Source: Cystobacter ferrugineus (GTDB taxonomy: Bacteria > Myxococcota > Myxococcia > Myxococcales > Myxococcaceae). Taken from it: DNA of 64,000 bases. Under the pieces are notes generated by a model, which saw only the letters and a list, made by a program, of their open reading frames with translations, made no database searches and was not told the origin of the DNA. Below are positions 43,071 through 52,737 of the stretch, one piece after another. The position numbers and the translations under genes were made by a program. Position 1 is the stretch's first letter. Every line of letters begins with the position of its first letter. The stretch lies in NCBI RefSeq assembly GCF_001887355.1, contig NZ_MPIN01000001.1, positions 1,263,785 through 1,327,784 of the forward strand. Direction: 5' to 3'.

Positions 43071-43958
43071 TTACTGTCCCTTGAGGTAGACGGTGCGCGA
43101 CTCGGACATGACCTCGGACCGGCGGCGCGACACGTAGAGGTGGAGGGTGTTCTGCCGGTCGAGCTCCGAGAGGAACTCGCCCAGCTTGAGGATTTCCGTC
43201 TCGGTCGCCGCGGCGCGCGCCCGGGCGATCTCCACGCCGCGCGCGGCGGCCAGCACGCGCTGCTGGCACTCCGCTCCGGCGCGCGCATAGGCCGCGTCCG
43301 ACTCGTTCTGCGCGGCGATGACGGCGTTGAGCGCGCTGTCCAGCTCATCCGGCGGCAGCACGTCCGTGAGGTCCACGCCCACGAATTGCACGCCGTACTT
43401 GCGGCCGATCTCCTTGTGGCAGAACGCCTCGATGCGCTGGCTGAGCAGCCGGCGCTCGCGGCGGATGAGCGCGTAGGAGTTCTCACCCGCCTGGTGCGTC
43501 GCGGCCAGCGCGCCGCTCACCGTCTCCGGACCCGCGGCGGGGGCGTGGAAGTTGGCGATCTCGTTGCGCAACAGGCAGGAGAACAGCCCGGTGATGTGTT
43601 CCACCGGCGCGCGCAGGCCGAAGAGGAAGTGGCCCAGACTGTCGCGCACGGGCACGTAGCGCAGGGTGCTGTCGAAGCGCAGCACCGTGCCGTCTCCCGT
43701 CATCGCCGTCTGGCCGCCCTTCTCGCCGGCCAACTCCAGGGCCTGCTCCATCATGGGGATGTCATGCGCCTTCTCCCAGGGCAGCTTGCGGTGCAGCCCC
43801 GGACCCCAGGTGCGCAGCGTCTTGCCATCGGTTTCGGTTCGCGCCGCGCCGAAGGAGGTGAGCACCGACAGGTGTCCCTCCTCCACCCGGAAGAAGCAGC
43901 GGGACAGCACATAGGCGCCATAGACCGCCGCGCCAATCAGGATTCCCATCAAGAACAT
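43071..43958 (-). CDS. SPFH-domain (HflK-like) membrane protein
   Basis: 295 residues. N-terminal anchor (FLMGILIGAAVYGAYVLS), then SPFH features FFRVEEGHLSVLTSFGAART, WGPGLHRKLPWEKAHDIPMM and FDSTLRYVPVRDSLGHFLFG. A helical stretch follows (AGAECQQRVLAAARGVEIAR ARAAATE). Distinct from its partner by low sequence similarity but the same topology. First gene of the two-gene unit. Confidence 0.88.
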   Translation of the reverse strand: MFLMGILIGAAVYGAYVLSRCFFRVEEGHLSVLTSFGAARTETDGKTLRTWGPGLHRKLPWEKAHDIPMMEQALELAGEKGGQTAMTGDGTVLRFDSTLRYVPVRDSLGHFLFGLRAPVEHITGLFSCLLRNEIANFHAPAAGPETVSGALAATHQAGENSYALIRRERRLLSQRIEAFCHKEIGRKYGVQFVGVDLTDVLPPDELDSALNAVIAAQNESDAAYARAGAECQQRVLAAARGVEIARARAAATETEILKLGEFLSELDRQNTLHLYVSRRRSEVMSESRTVYLKGQ

Positions 43959-44006
43959 GGTCGTGTGACTCCGTAGGAAAGGTTGTCGCTCACGCGGGCC
44001 TCGCGC

Positions 44007-46130
44007 TCAGAAGCGCTCGTCGCGGGCGCGCCGCCAGTTCGTCCACCCGGACGTGGGCTCGGTGTTGTTGTGGGTTGCCAGGGGACGCGTGGTCTGCCGG
44101 ACCTCGCCGTCCTGGGTGCGGTAGGCGGCGGCCAGGCCGCGGTTGACGTCCACCACGTCCTCGTTGAACTCGCGGTGGGCCTCGCTCACCGGCGGCAGGC
44201 GCTCGGCCTTCTCCGCCGTGTCCACGATGGTGCCGTGGGGGACGAATCTCCCATCCGGCACCTCCACGCCCACCACGATGGCGCCGATGCCGATGTAGCA
44301 GTGGCTGCCGACGACGGCGTCGTGCACCACCGCCTTGAAGCCCACGAAGGTGTCATCCCCGATGTAGCAGGGGCCGTGCACCAGGGCGTTGTGGGCCATG
44401 GAGACGTTCTTGCCCACGTACACCGCCCACTCCTCGCCGCCCACCATCACCTTGCGCTCCTTGAGGGCGTGGATGACCACGCCGTCCTGGATGTTGGAGT
44501 TGGCGCCGATGTGGAAGGGCGTGCCCTCGTCCGCGCGCACCGAGCTGCCCGCGGCGATGTGCACGTGGTCGCCGAGCACCACCCGGCCGATGACCGCCGC
44601 CTGGGGGTGGACGAACGAGGAGCTCGACATGAGGGGCCGGGACTTGATGTGCCGCAGCCAGCCGAGCGAGTGCGGCGAGGCCTCCAGGTGGCTCGGGTGC
44701 CGCGCCGCGGCGCGGGCCCTCGAGAGCACCGCGCGCACGCCCTGCTGCTTCTGCTCCAGCGAGGGCGCGCTCGGGTGCGGCTTGTGCCGCCGCCGGTGCA
44801 GGAAGAGGCCGACCGCGTGGATGAGCATGCCGCCCGTCAGGCCCTCCACCAGGTGGCCGCTCAACGTGCCCGCCGCGGTGACGAGGAAGGCCACCGCCTC
44901 CACGCGCTCCTCCTTCCACAGGTGCACGAGCGTGCCCACTTCCACCAGGCGCAGGCCCACCACGCACAACAGCCCCGCCAGGCCCGCCAGCGGCACCTTG
45001 GCGATCTGATCCGCCATGTAGAGCATGACGAAGAGCAGGGACCCGGAGTGCAGGAGGGCGGCGAGGCGCGTGCGGCCTCCGCTCTGCACGTTGACGCCCG
45101 AGCGCACCACCACGCCCGTGACGGGCAGGCCGCTCATCAGCCCGGAGCCCAGGTTGGCCAGACCCTGGCCCAGCAGCTCCAGCGTGGGCTGGTGGGGCCG
45201 CGCGTTGGGCGCCATGCGATCGGTCACCCGCGCGGACAGGAGCGACTCGGCGGCGGCGAGGATGCCGAGCGGCAGGGCCGCGGTGAACAGCTCCAGCCAC
45301 CGGCCCTGCAGGTCCGGCAGCGCGGGGGGCGGCAGGCTGGAGGGCACCTCGCCCACGCGCGCGATGTCCCAGCCGAGGTAGCTGGCCAGCGCCGTGACGA
45401 TGCCCACGCCCACCAGCGCCGCCGGGAAGCGCTTGAGGTGCCGCGCGGCGACCACCAGGAAGGCCACCGCGAGGCCCGACAGCGTCGACAGCCAGGACAC
45501 CTCGCGCAGCCACTCCGGCCGGTGCATCATCTGCGCGAGCTCGAACACCCGGTAGTCGAAGCCGAGCAGCTCGGGAATCTGCTGATCCAACAGCTTGATG
45601 CCCACGCCCGTGGTGAAGCCGGCGAGCACCGACTCGGGCACGTACTTCATCAACCGGCCGGCGCGTCCCAGCGACAACAGGAGCTGCATGCAGCCCACCG
45701 CCATGGCGGCGGCGGCGGCACCCGCCACGCCGAAGCGGGCGACCAGGGCGAACACCATGGTGGACAGCGCCGCGGCGGGGCCCGTCACCTGCAGGGGCGT
45801 GCCGCCCATCATCGCGGCGATACCTCCGCCCACCACGCCGGCGATGAGGCCCGCCGAGGGAGGCAGACCGCTGGCCACCGCCAGGGCCAGGTTGAGCGGC
45901 AGCGCCACCGCCGCCACGGTGACACCAGACAGCACGTCCTGGGGAATGAAGCGCACCACGTCCTTCCAGGAGTCCACCAGGTAGCGGCGCACCGAGCGCC
46001 ACTCGGCGCCGAAGCTGTCTTCCGAGGGCGGGGGGCGTTGTCTTTCCAGGACGCGCGACAGGGGCCTCGGGGCGGGCAGGCGCCGGCCACGCGTCAGGGC
46101 ATTCTTCTCACGGGCTCGTTGCATGGGCAT
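44007..46130 (-). CDS. SulP-type anion transporter fused to gamma-class carbonic anhydrase
   Basis: 707 residues from ATG 46130 (46124 also possible). Residues 60 to about 450 form a SulP transporter: DVLSGVTVAAVALPLNLALA, PPSAGLIAGVVGGGIAAMMG, GFTTGVGIKLLDQQIPELLG, GLPVTGVVVRSGVNVQSGGR. The usual STAS domain is not seen. Instead, after a basic linker, residues about 515-680 are a left-handed beta-helix gamma-carbonic anhydrase: GVVIHAL, SMAHNALVHG and repeated hexapeptides. The three zinc His residues appear present. Such fusions are annotated elsewhere as bicarbonate transporter/carbonic anhydrase; bicarbonate uptake is the likely role. Confidence 0.9.
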   Translation of the reverse strand: MPMQRAREKNALTRGRRLPAPRPLSRVLERQRPPPSEDSFGAEWRSVRRYLVDSWKDVVRFIPQDVLSGVTVAAVALPLNLALAVASGLPPSAGLIAGVVGGGIAAMMGGTPLQVTGPAAALSTMVFALVARFGVAGAAAAAMAVGCMQLLLSLGRAGRLMKYVPESVLAGFTTGVGIKLLDQQIPELLGFDYRVFELAQMMHRPEWLREVSWLSTLSGLAVAFLVVAARHLKRFPAALVGVGIVTALASYLGWDIARVGEVPSSLPPPALPDLQGRWLELFTAALPLGILAAAESLLSARVTDRMAPNARPHQPTLELLGQGLANLGSGLMSGLPVTGVVVRSGVNVQSGGRTRLAALLHSGSLLFVMLYMADQIAKVPLAGLAGLLCVVGLRLVEVGTLVHLWKEERVEAVAFLVTAAGTLSGHLVEGLTGGMLIHAVGLFLHRRRHKPHPSAPSLEQKQQGVRAVLSRARAAARHPSHLEASPHSLGWLRHIKSRPLMSSSSFVHPQAAVIGRVVLGDHVHIAAGSSVRADEGTPFHIGANSNIQDGVVIHALKERKVMVGGEEWAVYVGKNVSMAHNALVHGPCYIGDDTFVGFKAVVHDAVVGSHCYIGIGAIVVGVEVPDGRFVPHGTIVDTAEKAERLPPVSEAHREFNEDVVDVNRGLAAAYRTQDGEVRQTTRPLATHNNTEPTSGWTNWRRARDERF

Positions 46131-46331
46131 ACACGTGTGGAAATCGGCACGTGCCGGAGGGCACGCGGCCGGGAGGGGAAGGGCCGCCGGGCGGGTGGCA
46201 AGGACACGGGAGTGCCTTCCCACGTGCGCGGGCGGGGAGGAGGGGAGACGAGGGCTGCTCGTCACGCACGCGCGCGCATCAGCACCAGACGCGCGGGTGC
46301 CGGGCGGATGTCGGACGTGAGTGGAGTCGGC

Positions 46332-46664
46332 TCAGCGAGCGAAGGGTTCTTCGTCCGGGACGGGACTCGAGGGCCGCCACACCACCACCGCCCGGGGGGT
46401 GATGACCTGCGCGGGCGGCAGCACCCGCGCGCGGCGGACATGCAGCGCTTCCGGGCGCTCTCGAGGAGGACACGGAGGCAGGCGGCGTGCCCCCGACAGC
46501 CGGGCCATGATGCGCGAGAGCGCGAAAGCCTTGTCGAGTGATTCCTGCGTCTCCTCGGCCGTCTCGGCAGCGCGGACGGCCAGCTTCCAGGTGTAGGTGG
46601 TGATCGGGCCAAGCAGCCCGAACACCAACAACCCCAGGAGCATGTGATGGATGACGCGCCTCAT
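46332..46664 (-). CDS. Small membrane-anchored protein of unknown function
   Basis: 110 residues. An N-terminal TM segment (MLLGLLVFGLLGPITTYTW) is followed by a helical stretch and a basic Pro/Arg-rich tail. No domain recognised. It lies alone between two other minus-strand genes. Coding quality is fair (clean TM, ATG start), but the tail is the kind of sequence high-GC noise produces, so it is uncertain. Confidence 0.4.
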   Translation of the reverse strand: MRRVIHHMLLGLLVFGLLGPITTYTWKLAVRAAETAEETQESLDKAFALSRIMARLSGARRLPPCPPRERPEALHVRRARVLPPAQVITPRAVVVWRPSSPVPDEEPFAR

Positions 46665-46870
46665 CGGCCTTGGGGCCCCCCACGCAGGTGGTAAAACCAG
46701 CCAAAACCCATTCTTCTAACACTTCTGGGCGGGTCATGTGCAAGTCAAACGCACCAGGAGTTTTCTCATTCCTTTGGAGAAAAGTGGACGCCGGGCGGAT
46801 TCGTTTCACCCGAAAATAGTTGAGTGAATCTAATGATTTGCATCCATCAGGTTCAACTCGTGAGGGAGCG

Positions 46871-48190
46871 CTAGGGCGCGCCCAGCAGCTCCAGGGCGGA
46901 CGTGGTCAGGGTGGTGACGCCGGTGCGCAGCGTGCGCTCGCGGTCGGGCGCGAAGAGGGGCGAGTGCAGGGAGGGGAGGGGCTCGCCCGAGGCCTTGGCC
47001 TGTGCGTGCCGCTTGGGTTCCACCGTGCCCACCCAGAGCAGTACCGAGGGGACGCCGGCCAGGCCGTACTCGGAGAAGTCCTCACCGCCCATGACGGGTT
47101 GGCCCTCGCGCACGTTGGGGGCGCCGAGCACACGTGACACGGCCCCCACCAGCCGCTTCGTCAGCTCCGGCTCGTTGTAGGTGGCGGGCGTGCCCTCGGT
47201 GATGGCGATGTCGGGCTTGCGCGGGGCGCCGGCGGCCTGGGCCTCGGCGTTCACCATGCGCTCGATGGCGGTGAAGAGCTGCTGGCGCACCTCGGGCTTG
47301 TAGCTGCGCACGGTGAGCTGGAGCTTCACGTCGTCCGGGATGATGTTGTGCTTGGTGCCGCCATGAATGGAGCCCACCGTCACCACCGCGGGCTCCAGAG
47401 GGGACTTCTCCCGGCTCACGATGGTCTGCAGCGAGAGGATGGTGCGGGCCGCGAGCACGATGGGGTCCACCGTGGTGTGGGGATAGGCGCCGTGGCCGCC
47501 CTTGCCGTACAGGGTGATGTCGATGGAATCCACGTTCGCCAGGGCATAGCCGGGCACGTACTCGATGGTGCCCGCCGCCGCGGTGGCGCTGTTGTGCACG
47601 GCGACGGCGAAGTCGGGTTTGGGAAAGCGCTTGTAGAGGCCGTCGTCGAGCATCCGCTTCGCCCCGCTGCCGCGCTCCTCGGCGGGCTGGCCCACCATGA
47701 CGAGCGTGCCGCGCCAGCGCTCCTTGGCGCGCGCGAGCAGCGTGGCGGTGCCCAGCCAGACCGTCATGTGGACGTCATGTCCACAGGCATGCATGACGGG
47801 CACGCTCTGGCCCGCGTCGTCCTTCGTCTTCACCTGGCTGGCGAAAGACAGCCCCGTCTTCTCCTCGACGGGCAGGGCATCCATGTCGGTGCGCAGCAGC
47901 ACGGTGGGGCCCTGGCCATTGCGCAGCACGGCCACCACGCCGTGGCCGCCGACCTTCTGGGTCACCTCGAAGCCGAGCTGGCGCATGCGCCCGGCCAGCT
48001 TCGCCGCCGTCTTCTCCTCCTGGAGGGACAGTTCGGGGTGCTGGTGCAGGTCGCGGTAGAGGCTGTCCAACTCGGGATAGAGCGCGTCGAGGCCGGCGAG
48101 GACGGGGGCGGGATTCGTCGCGGCATGCGCGGCTCCAGGGAGTCCGAGCGTCGCGGCGAGGCACAGCGGCAGGAGGGAGAGTGTTTTCAT
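46871..48190 (-). CDS. Exported M20D amidohydrolase
   Basis: 439 residues. Signal peptide (LSLLPLCLAATLGLPGAAHAAT). M20D amidohydrolase features: LHQHPELSLQEEKTA, LLRTDMDALPVEEKTGLSFA, HACGHDVHMTVWLGTATLLA (metal Cys/His pair), QPAEERGSGAKRMLDDGL, TLYGKGGHGAYPHTTVDPI and VMGGEDFSEYGLAGVPSVLL. This is the family of IAA-amino acid and N-acyl amino acid hydrolases. Export to the periplasm is unusual for the cytoplasmic members but common in this branch. It would release amino acids from N-acyl conjugates; a link with the FeeM-like gene at 4.5 kb is speculative. Confidence 0.92.
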   Translation of the reverse strand: MKTLSLLPLCLAATLGLPGAAHAATNPAPVLAGLDALYPELDSLYRDLHQHPELSLQEEKTAAKLAGRMRQLGFEVTQKVGGHGVVAVLRNGQGPTVLLRTDMDALPVEEKTGLSFASQVKTKDDAGQSVPVMHACGHDVHMTVWLGTATLLARAKERWRGTLVMVGQPAEERGSGAKRMLDDGLYKRFPKPDFAVAVHNSATAAAGTIEYVPGYALANVDSIDITLYGKGGHGAYPHTTVDPIVLAARTILSLQTIVSREKSPLEPAVVTVGSIHGGTKHNIIPDDVKLQLTVRSYKPEVRQQLFTAIERMVNAEAQAAGAPRKPDIAITEGTPATYNEPELTKRLVGAVSRVLGAPNVREGQPVMGGEDFSEYGLAGVPSVLLWVGTVEPKRHAQAKASGEPLPSLHSPLFAPDRERTLRTGVTTLTTSALELLGAP

Positions 48191-48282
48191 GGTGGCGGCG
48201 TCCTACCCCGGTGGAGGGGACTCCGCCCAGCACCCCCATGCTGGTCGCGTCCCGCTCCACCGCCTTCCGCCACGCGTATTGT

Positions 48283-48459
48283 TCAGTTGTGCGGAGGGAA
48301 CGCCGCCGGCTCACCCGTGGCGCCGTTGCCGTCGGGCTGAGGGCCGGAGCGCTTCTCCTCCTCGGTGGAGCGGTCCGCTCCCTTGTGACGGATGGGCTCG
48401 TCCTGCTCCGCCTTCCCTTGGCGGGGAACCTGCTTCTCGTCGAGGTTCTTCTTGTTCAT
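48283..48459 (-). CDS. Small highly charged protein (58 residues)
   Basis: ATG at 48459 with GGGAGAGGCGAG upstream, a good ribosome site. MNKKNLDEKQVPRQGKAEQD and a Glu/Lys/Asp-rich remainder predict an unfolded peptide. No homologous family recognised. The good ribosome site and lack of hydrophobic or Arg-rich noise favour a real small gene. Confidence 0.5.
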   Translation of the reverse strand: MNKKNLDEKQVPRQGKAEQDEPIRHKGADRSTEEEKRSGPQPDGNGATGEPAAFPPHN

Positions 48460-48660
48460 GTCTCGCCTCTCCCGTGAAGGGTTATTCCCCCGAAGGTGGG
48501 CATGACGGGGCGGGCTGGCACGCATGGACATCGGGGGGAGCCCCCTGGCCTGGATGCTCCCCAGGCAGGAGGGCCTTCCCCTGCGCGAGGGGGCCGTTCA
48601 CGAAGCCAGGAATCTGATCTGAGCGGAGGGGGGTGCATTCGTGACGCGTGATGGAGGAGC

Positions 48661-48687
48661 GGCCTCCCGGCTTGCTTCGCGGGAGCC
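48661..48687 (-). terminator. Hairpin downstream of kinase/ATPase giant
   Basis: GGCCTCCCG and CGGGAGCC pair with one bulged base about 25 nt after the kinase stop codon. GC-rich and without U-run; probable transcription end. Confidence 0.45.
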
Positions 48688-48711
48688 GTGGCGCTCGCCC
48701 GGGCCCGCGCA

Positions 48712-51700
48712 TCACGGGCCGCGGGAATACTGTCCGTGCGGCTTCGAGATCCGGTGCGTCCCGCTCAGACTCGCGCGCGCCCGTTGCTCATAGACGACCA
48801 TTCCATGCTCATGGGCGAAGTGGATGGCCTCGAGGAACGCCGTGTACGCTTCCGCCTCCCGGCCCGCCATCCGCAGCAGTTCGCCCCGGGCGCGATGCAG
48901 CTCGGGCAGGTATGAATACTCTTCCGTCCTTGGCGGCCACGTCAGTGCCTCGTCCACCACGGCCAGGCCCTCCTTCACCTGTCCCAGCCTCAGGTGGATG
49001 GTTGCCAGCATCCCCAGGTTGTGGTGATTGCCCGCCAGGATGCCGGAGTGCTCCCACTGCCTCTGTATCTGCTGGATGAGGACCAGCCCCTCTTCGGGAC
49101 GCCCCAGCTCGGACAGGGCCCAGGCCCGCAACACCGAGGGCCACAGGTACCACAGGACGAAGCGGTGCTCGCGCGCGAGTGGGATGCATTGCTCGGTGAG
49201 CGCCAGCGTGGTGTTCGCATCCCAGCGCAACTGGCTGCCGATGGCGCAGTAGGTGAGCGCGAACGCCAGCGTGTGCGGGTGGCCGATGCGGCCGGCCAGT
49301 TCCAGTGCCTCGTGGGTGAAGCTCCTGGCCCGGGCTTCCTGACCAGTCACCGAGAGCGGGAGCGAACCATAGGCCAGCACGCTCACTCTCGGATTCACCC
49401 ACTGGCGCACGGCGATGTCCCGGTGCTGCTCGAGGTCGAAGTCAGAGTGCTCCCGTGCCTGCTCCACGTGTTCCAGGGACTGGCCCATGTCCCCCCAGGT
49501 GAAGAAGTCCGTGGCCATCATCCGGTGGCCCATGCAGAGCAGCTCGTTGTTGTCCTGTCTGTTTCCCAGATCCACCAGCAGCCTGGCCACCTCGTGCGCG
49601 TCATGAAACCTGGCTCGTGCGAAGTAGTAGGCGAACGAGCCCCAGAAGCTCAGCTCCAGGCTTGGCAGCTCCTCGCCTATCTGGTGGAAGAGTGTCTGTG
49701 CTCGCGTGTATGTGTTCTCCACATCGGGCGAGTGGAAGCCCTTCACCTGCACCAGCGGAAAGCCCAGGGCGATGAGCAGCTGCAATTCCTCCTTCGTGAG
49801 CTCCGAGCCGTTCGGCAGGCTTCGCAACAACTTCAGCGCCTGGGTGAGGTGGCTCACCGCCTCCTCGTTGGCGTAACGCAGGCTGGCAAGCATGCCGCCC
49901 TTCTTCCAGTAATGGATGGCGGGCTGGAACTCCTGGGCTTCCTCGTAGTGGTGGGCCAGCAGCTCGGGCCGCGTCTCCGCCACCGCGGGGAAGTGTTTCT
50001 CCAGCACGTGGGCGATCTTCCGGTGGGACTGCCGTCGCATTCCCCGGGGTTGGGACTGGCACGCGGCCTCCTGGATGAGGGCGTGACGGAACTGGTAGGT
50101 GGGCTCGGCGTTGTCGGACTGGGCCTGGAGCAGCCCGGCGGACAACAATCCCATCAACTCCCGGCGCAGCGCGGGCTCGCTCTGGCCCGTGAGGATGACG
50201 AGCAGCTCCAGGGAGAAGGTGCGCCCTATGAGCGCACACAACTGCGCGAGCTGTTTTTGCCGCCTGGGCAGCGAGTCCAGTCGCGCCAGCAGCAACTCCT
50301 GGAGCGTCACGGGGATGGAGGCCGACGCTTCGCCTTCCAGGAGCACGCGCGTCATCTCCTCCACGAAGAGCGGAATGCCGTCCGTTCGGGCCACCAGTTG
50401 CCGCGTCGCCTCCGCCGGCAGCGACTGGCCGCGCGTCACCTCTTCCACCAGTCGTTCGATACTGGCCGCGGGCAGCCGCTCCAGGGCGATGGATTCGAAG
50501 CCCGGGCCTTGGGTCCACGGGGGGTGGAACTCCGGGCGCGCGCTGAGCACGAAGAGGACGCGCGCCCGCTCCACCTTTTCTCGCAGGTAGTCGAGCATTT
50601 GCAGCGTGGAGGGATCCGCCCAGTGCAGGTCCTCCACCACCATCAGAACCGGCTGCTCCCCGGCGTTCCACATGAGCAGCGAGGCCAGCGCCGCCAGCGT
50701 CTCTTCCTTCCGTCGCTGCGGGGTGAGGCGCAGGTGCGGCGAGTCCTCGGCCACCGGCAACGACATCAGCGCGGCCAGCAGCCGCACCTGGAGGGGTGAC
50801 AAGCCCCGTTGCTGGAATTGCGTCTCCACCACGCGCAGGTTCTCCTGGCGCGAGCGCTCCGGGCGAAGCCAGTTGCGCTGCAATACCTCGATGACGGGGT
50901 GTAGCGCGCTGGTGCTGTACTGGCTCCAGCACTGGAGCCGCAGCAGCATGGGCCGCTCCGGTGACACCCGCTCGATCAGTTCCTGGATGAGACGGGACTT
51001 GCCGATGCCGGCCTCGCCAGACAGCAGCAGACAGCTCCCCTGCTGTTCACGGGCGCGCCGCCACGCGTCGAGCAGGCGGCCCAGCTCCCGCTCGCGGCCC
51101 ACCAGCGGGGTCAATGTCCCGCCCCCCTTGATCGCCCGCTCGAAGCGGATGATGGCCTCGCGCGAGCGCAGCACGCGGTGCACGGCCAGCTCGCGCCTGC
51201 CGTCGAACGTCCTCGAGCCGAGCGGCTCCGTGTCGAAGGCACGCCGCACCAGGTGGTGCGTGTTGGGGCCGATCACCACCTCGTCCGGCCCGGCCTGCCG
51301 CGCCAGCCACCCCACCACCCGGGGCGCCTCCCCCTGGATGGTGGGGGTGCGCCCGCGCAACTCGGGGAGGATGTCGTCCAGCACCACCATGTCCGTGTAG
51401 ATGCCCACCCGCGCCGACAGCCCCGTGTGACTGCCCGGTGGCACCTTCTCCTGGAGTACCTCGCGCACGGCCGCGGGCAGCGCCAGGCCCGCGAGCACCG
51501 CGCGCTCCGAGTCTCCCTCCCGTGCCACCGGGTAGCCGAAACAGGCCAGAGCCTCGTCCCCCATGCACAGGTGGACGAAGCCTCCATGGCGCTGCATCAC
51601 CTTCGATGCACACTGGTGGAAGGTGGCCTCCAGGTCGCTGAAGTCCTCCAGTTCCATCTCCTCCGCCAGCGCGGACAGCCCTTCCATCCGGCACGACACC

Positions 51701-52737
51701 AGCGTCACCTGCCGTCGCTGAGGTGCAACCGACAGGGGCGCCTTGCGTCCCGGCAGGAGTTGCTCCCCCAGTTCGCGCAGCTCCTCGCTCAGCTCCTCGG
51801 CCGACAACAGTCGTTGCGAGGGCTCCTTGGCCAGCACCATGGACAGGAGCGATTCCAGCTCCCCACGCAGTTCCGGGTGGCGCGCGCGCAGCGGCGGCAC
51901 CGGCTCCGGCGACAGTACCTGCGCGCGCAGTTCCTCCAGGTTCATGGAGGGGTAGGGCAGCTCTCCGGTGAGCAGCTCGTACAACATGATGCCCGCGGCC
52001 CAGAGGTCGGTGCGCTCGTCCACCGTCTGCCCGCGCCATTGCTCCGGCGCCATGTAGGCGGGCGTGCCGGCGGTGGGTAGGTGCGGCAGCGCCGAGGGGC
52101 CTCCCGTCAGCCATGCCAGTCCGAAGTCGAGCAGCTTCACCGTGCCCTGTCGGGTGATGAAGACATTGCTCGGCTTGAGGTCGCGGTGGACGATGTGATG
52201 CTGGTGCGCGTGCGCCAGCCCGGCCGTCACCCCGCGCATGATGTCCAGCGCACGCCGCGGCACGAGCCGGTTCTCCCGCCGCAGCACCGCCGCGAGCGAC
52301 TCGCCTTCCAGACACTCCATGACGAGCACGGGCACTGGAGGCCTGCCCGGTCCCTCCGTCCATTCGGAGATGTCGAAGATGCGGACGATGTTCTCGTGGT
52401 CCAATTGAGCAATGGCCCGTGCTTCCCGCAGCGCCATGCCGGCCAGCTCCTCGCGGGGGAAGAGGAGCTTGAGCGCCACCACGCGCTGTAACTCCTCGTC
52501 CCGGGCGCGGAAGACCTGACCCATGGCGCCCTCTCCCAGGCTCTGGAGGATCTCGAAGCGGCGTCCGTCCAAGCCGCCCAGCCTCTCTCCGGGCACCAGA
52601 CGGCGGAACGAGTGCTTCGGGGAGGAGTCAGCCACCTCTTTCAGGAGCGAGTCCCCGAAATCCGAGTCCTCGAATGATTCACGGGAGGGTTGTGTCGGTC
52701 GTTGGTCGCCCTGCTCGCCGTCACCGCTTTTCCCCAT
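48712..52737 (-). CDS. Ser/Thr kinase - cyclase-like - AAA ATPase - TPR giant protein
   Basis: 1341 residues from ATG 52737 (52809 is an alternative). Kinase domain about 60-320 is complete: GEGAMGQV (68-75), K90, HRDLKPSN (184-191), DFG (204-206). Residues about 340-490 match a class III nucleotide cyclase, but the first metal-binding Asp is replaced (VSCRMEGLSALAE where FADxxG is expected), while GDEALACFGYP is kept, so it is probably inactive. AAA-type ATPase follows (GEAGIGKSR; VLMVVEDLHWAD), then TPR repeats to the end. The order is that of TOMM-type kinase/cyclase fusions, yet no TOMM genes lie nearby. Confidence 0.93.
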   Translation of the reverse strand: MGKSGDGEQGDQRPTQPSRESFEDSDFGDSLLKEVADSSPKHSFRRLVPGERLGGLDGRRFEILQSLGEGAMGQVFRARDEELQRVVALKLLFPREELAGMALREARAIAQLDHENIVRIFDISEWTEGPGRPPVPVLVMECLEGESLAAVLRRENRLVPRRALDIMRGVTAGLAHAHQHHIVHRDLKPSNVFITRQGTVKLLDFGLAWLTGGPSALPHLPTAGTPAYMAPEQWRGQTVDERTDLWAAGIMLYELLTGELPYPSMNLEELRAQVLSPEPVPPLRARHPELRGELESLLSMVLAKEPSQRLLSAEELSEELRELGEQLLPGRKAPLSVAPQRRQVTLVSCRMEGLSALAEEMELEDFSDLEATFHQCASKVMQRHGGFVHLCMGDEALACFGYPVAREGDSERAVLAGLALPAAVREVLQEKVPPGSHTGLSARVGIYTDMVVLDDILPELRGRTPTIQGEAPRVVGWLARQAGPDEVVIGPNTHHLVRRAFDTEPLGSRTFDGRRELAVHRVLRSREAIIRFERAIKGGGTLTPLVGRERELGRLLDAWRRAREQQGSCLLLSGEAGIGKSRLIQELIERVSPERPMLLRLQCWSQYSTSALHPVIEVLQRNWLRPERSRQENLRVVETQFQQRGLSPLQVRLLAALMSLPVAEDSPHLRLTPQRRKEETLAALASLLMWNAGEQPVLMVVEDLHWADPSTLQMLDYLREKVERARVLFVLSARPEFHPPWTQGPGFESIALERLPAASIERLVEEVTRGQSLPAEATRQLVARTDGIPLFVEEMTRVLLEGEASASIPVTLQELLLARLDSLPRRQKQLAQLCALIGRTFSLELLVILTGQSEPALRRELMGLLSAGLLQAQSDNAEPTYQFRHALIQEAACQSQPRGMRRQSHRKIAHVLEKHFPAVAETRPELLAHHYEEAQEFQPAIHYWKKGGMLASLRYANEEAVSHLTQALKLLRSLPNGSELTKEELQLLIALGFPLVQVKGFHSPDVENTYTRAQTLFHQIGEELPSLELSFWGSFAYYFARARFHDAHEVARLLVDLGNRQDNNELLCMGHRMMATDFFTWGDMGQSLEHVEQAREHSDFDLEQHRDIAVRQWVNPRVSVLAYGSLPLSVTGQEARARSFTHEALELAGRIGHPHTLAFALTYCAIGSQLRWDANTTLALTEQCIPLAREHRFVLWYLWPSVLRAWALSELGRPEEGLVLIQQIQRQWEHSGILAGNHHNLGMLATIHLRLGQVKEGLAVVDEALTWPPRTEEYSYLPELHRARGELLRMAGREAEAYTAFLEAIHFAHEHGMVVYEQRARASLSGTHRISKPHGQYSRGP

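Noticed and set aside
43983-46541. 852-codon + strand frame opposite the SulP-carbonic anhydrase gene
   Set aside because: Rich in His/Arg/Gln with no domains; antisense shadow of the real gene, which has clear motifs.
46761-46783. TTTTCTC/GAGAAAA 7-bp hairpin after the M20D gene
   Set aside because: AT-rich and weak, with no U-run on the minus strand and far from the stop; kept only as an unassigned structure.
48712-52737. Possible TOMM (thiazole/oxazole peptide) cluster, because of the kinase/cyclase type
   Set aside because: No cyclodehydratase, dehydrogenase or precursor found within the window on either side.
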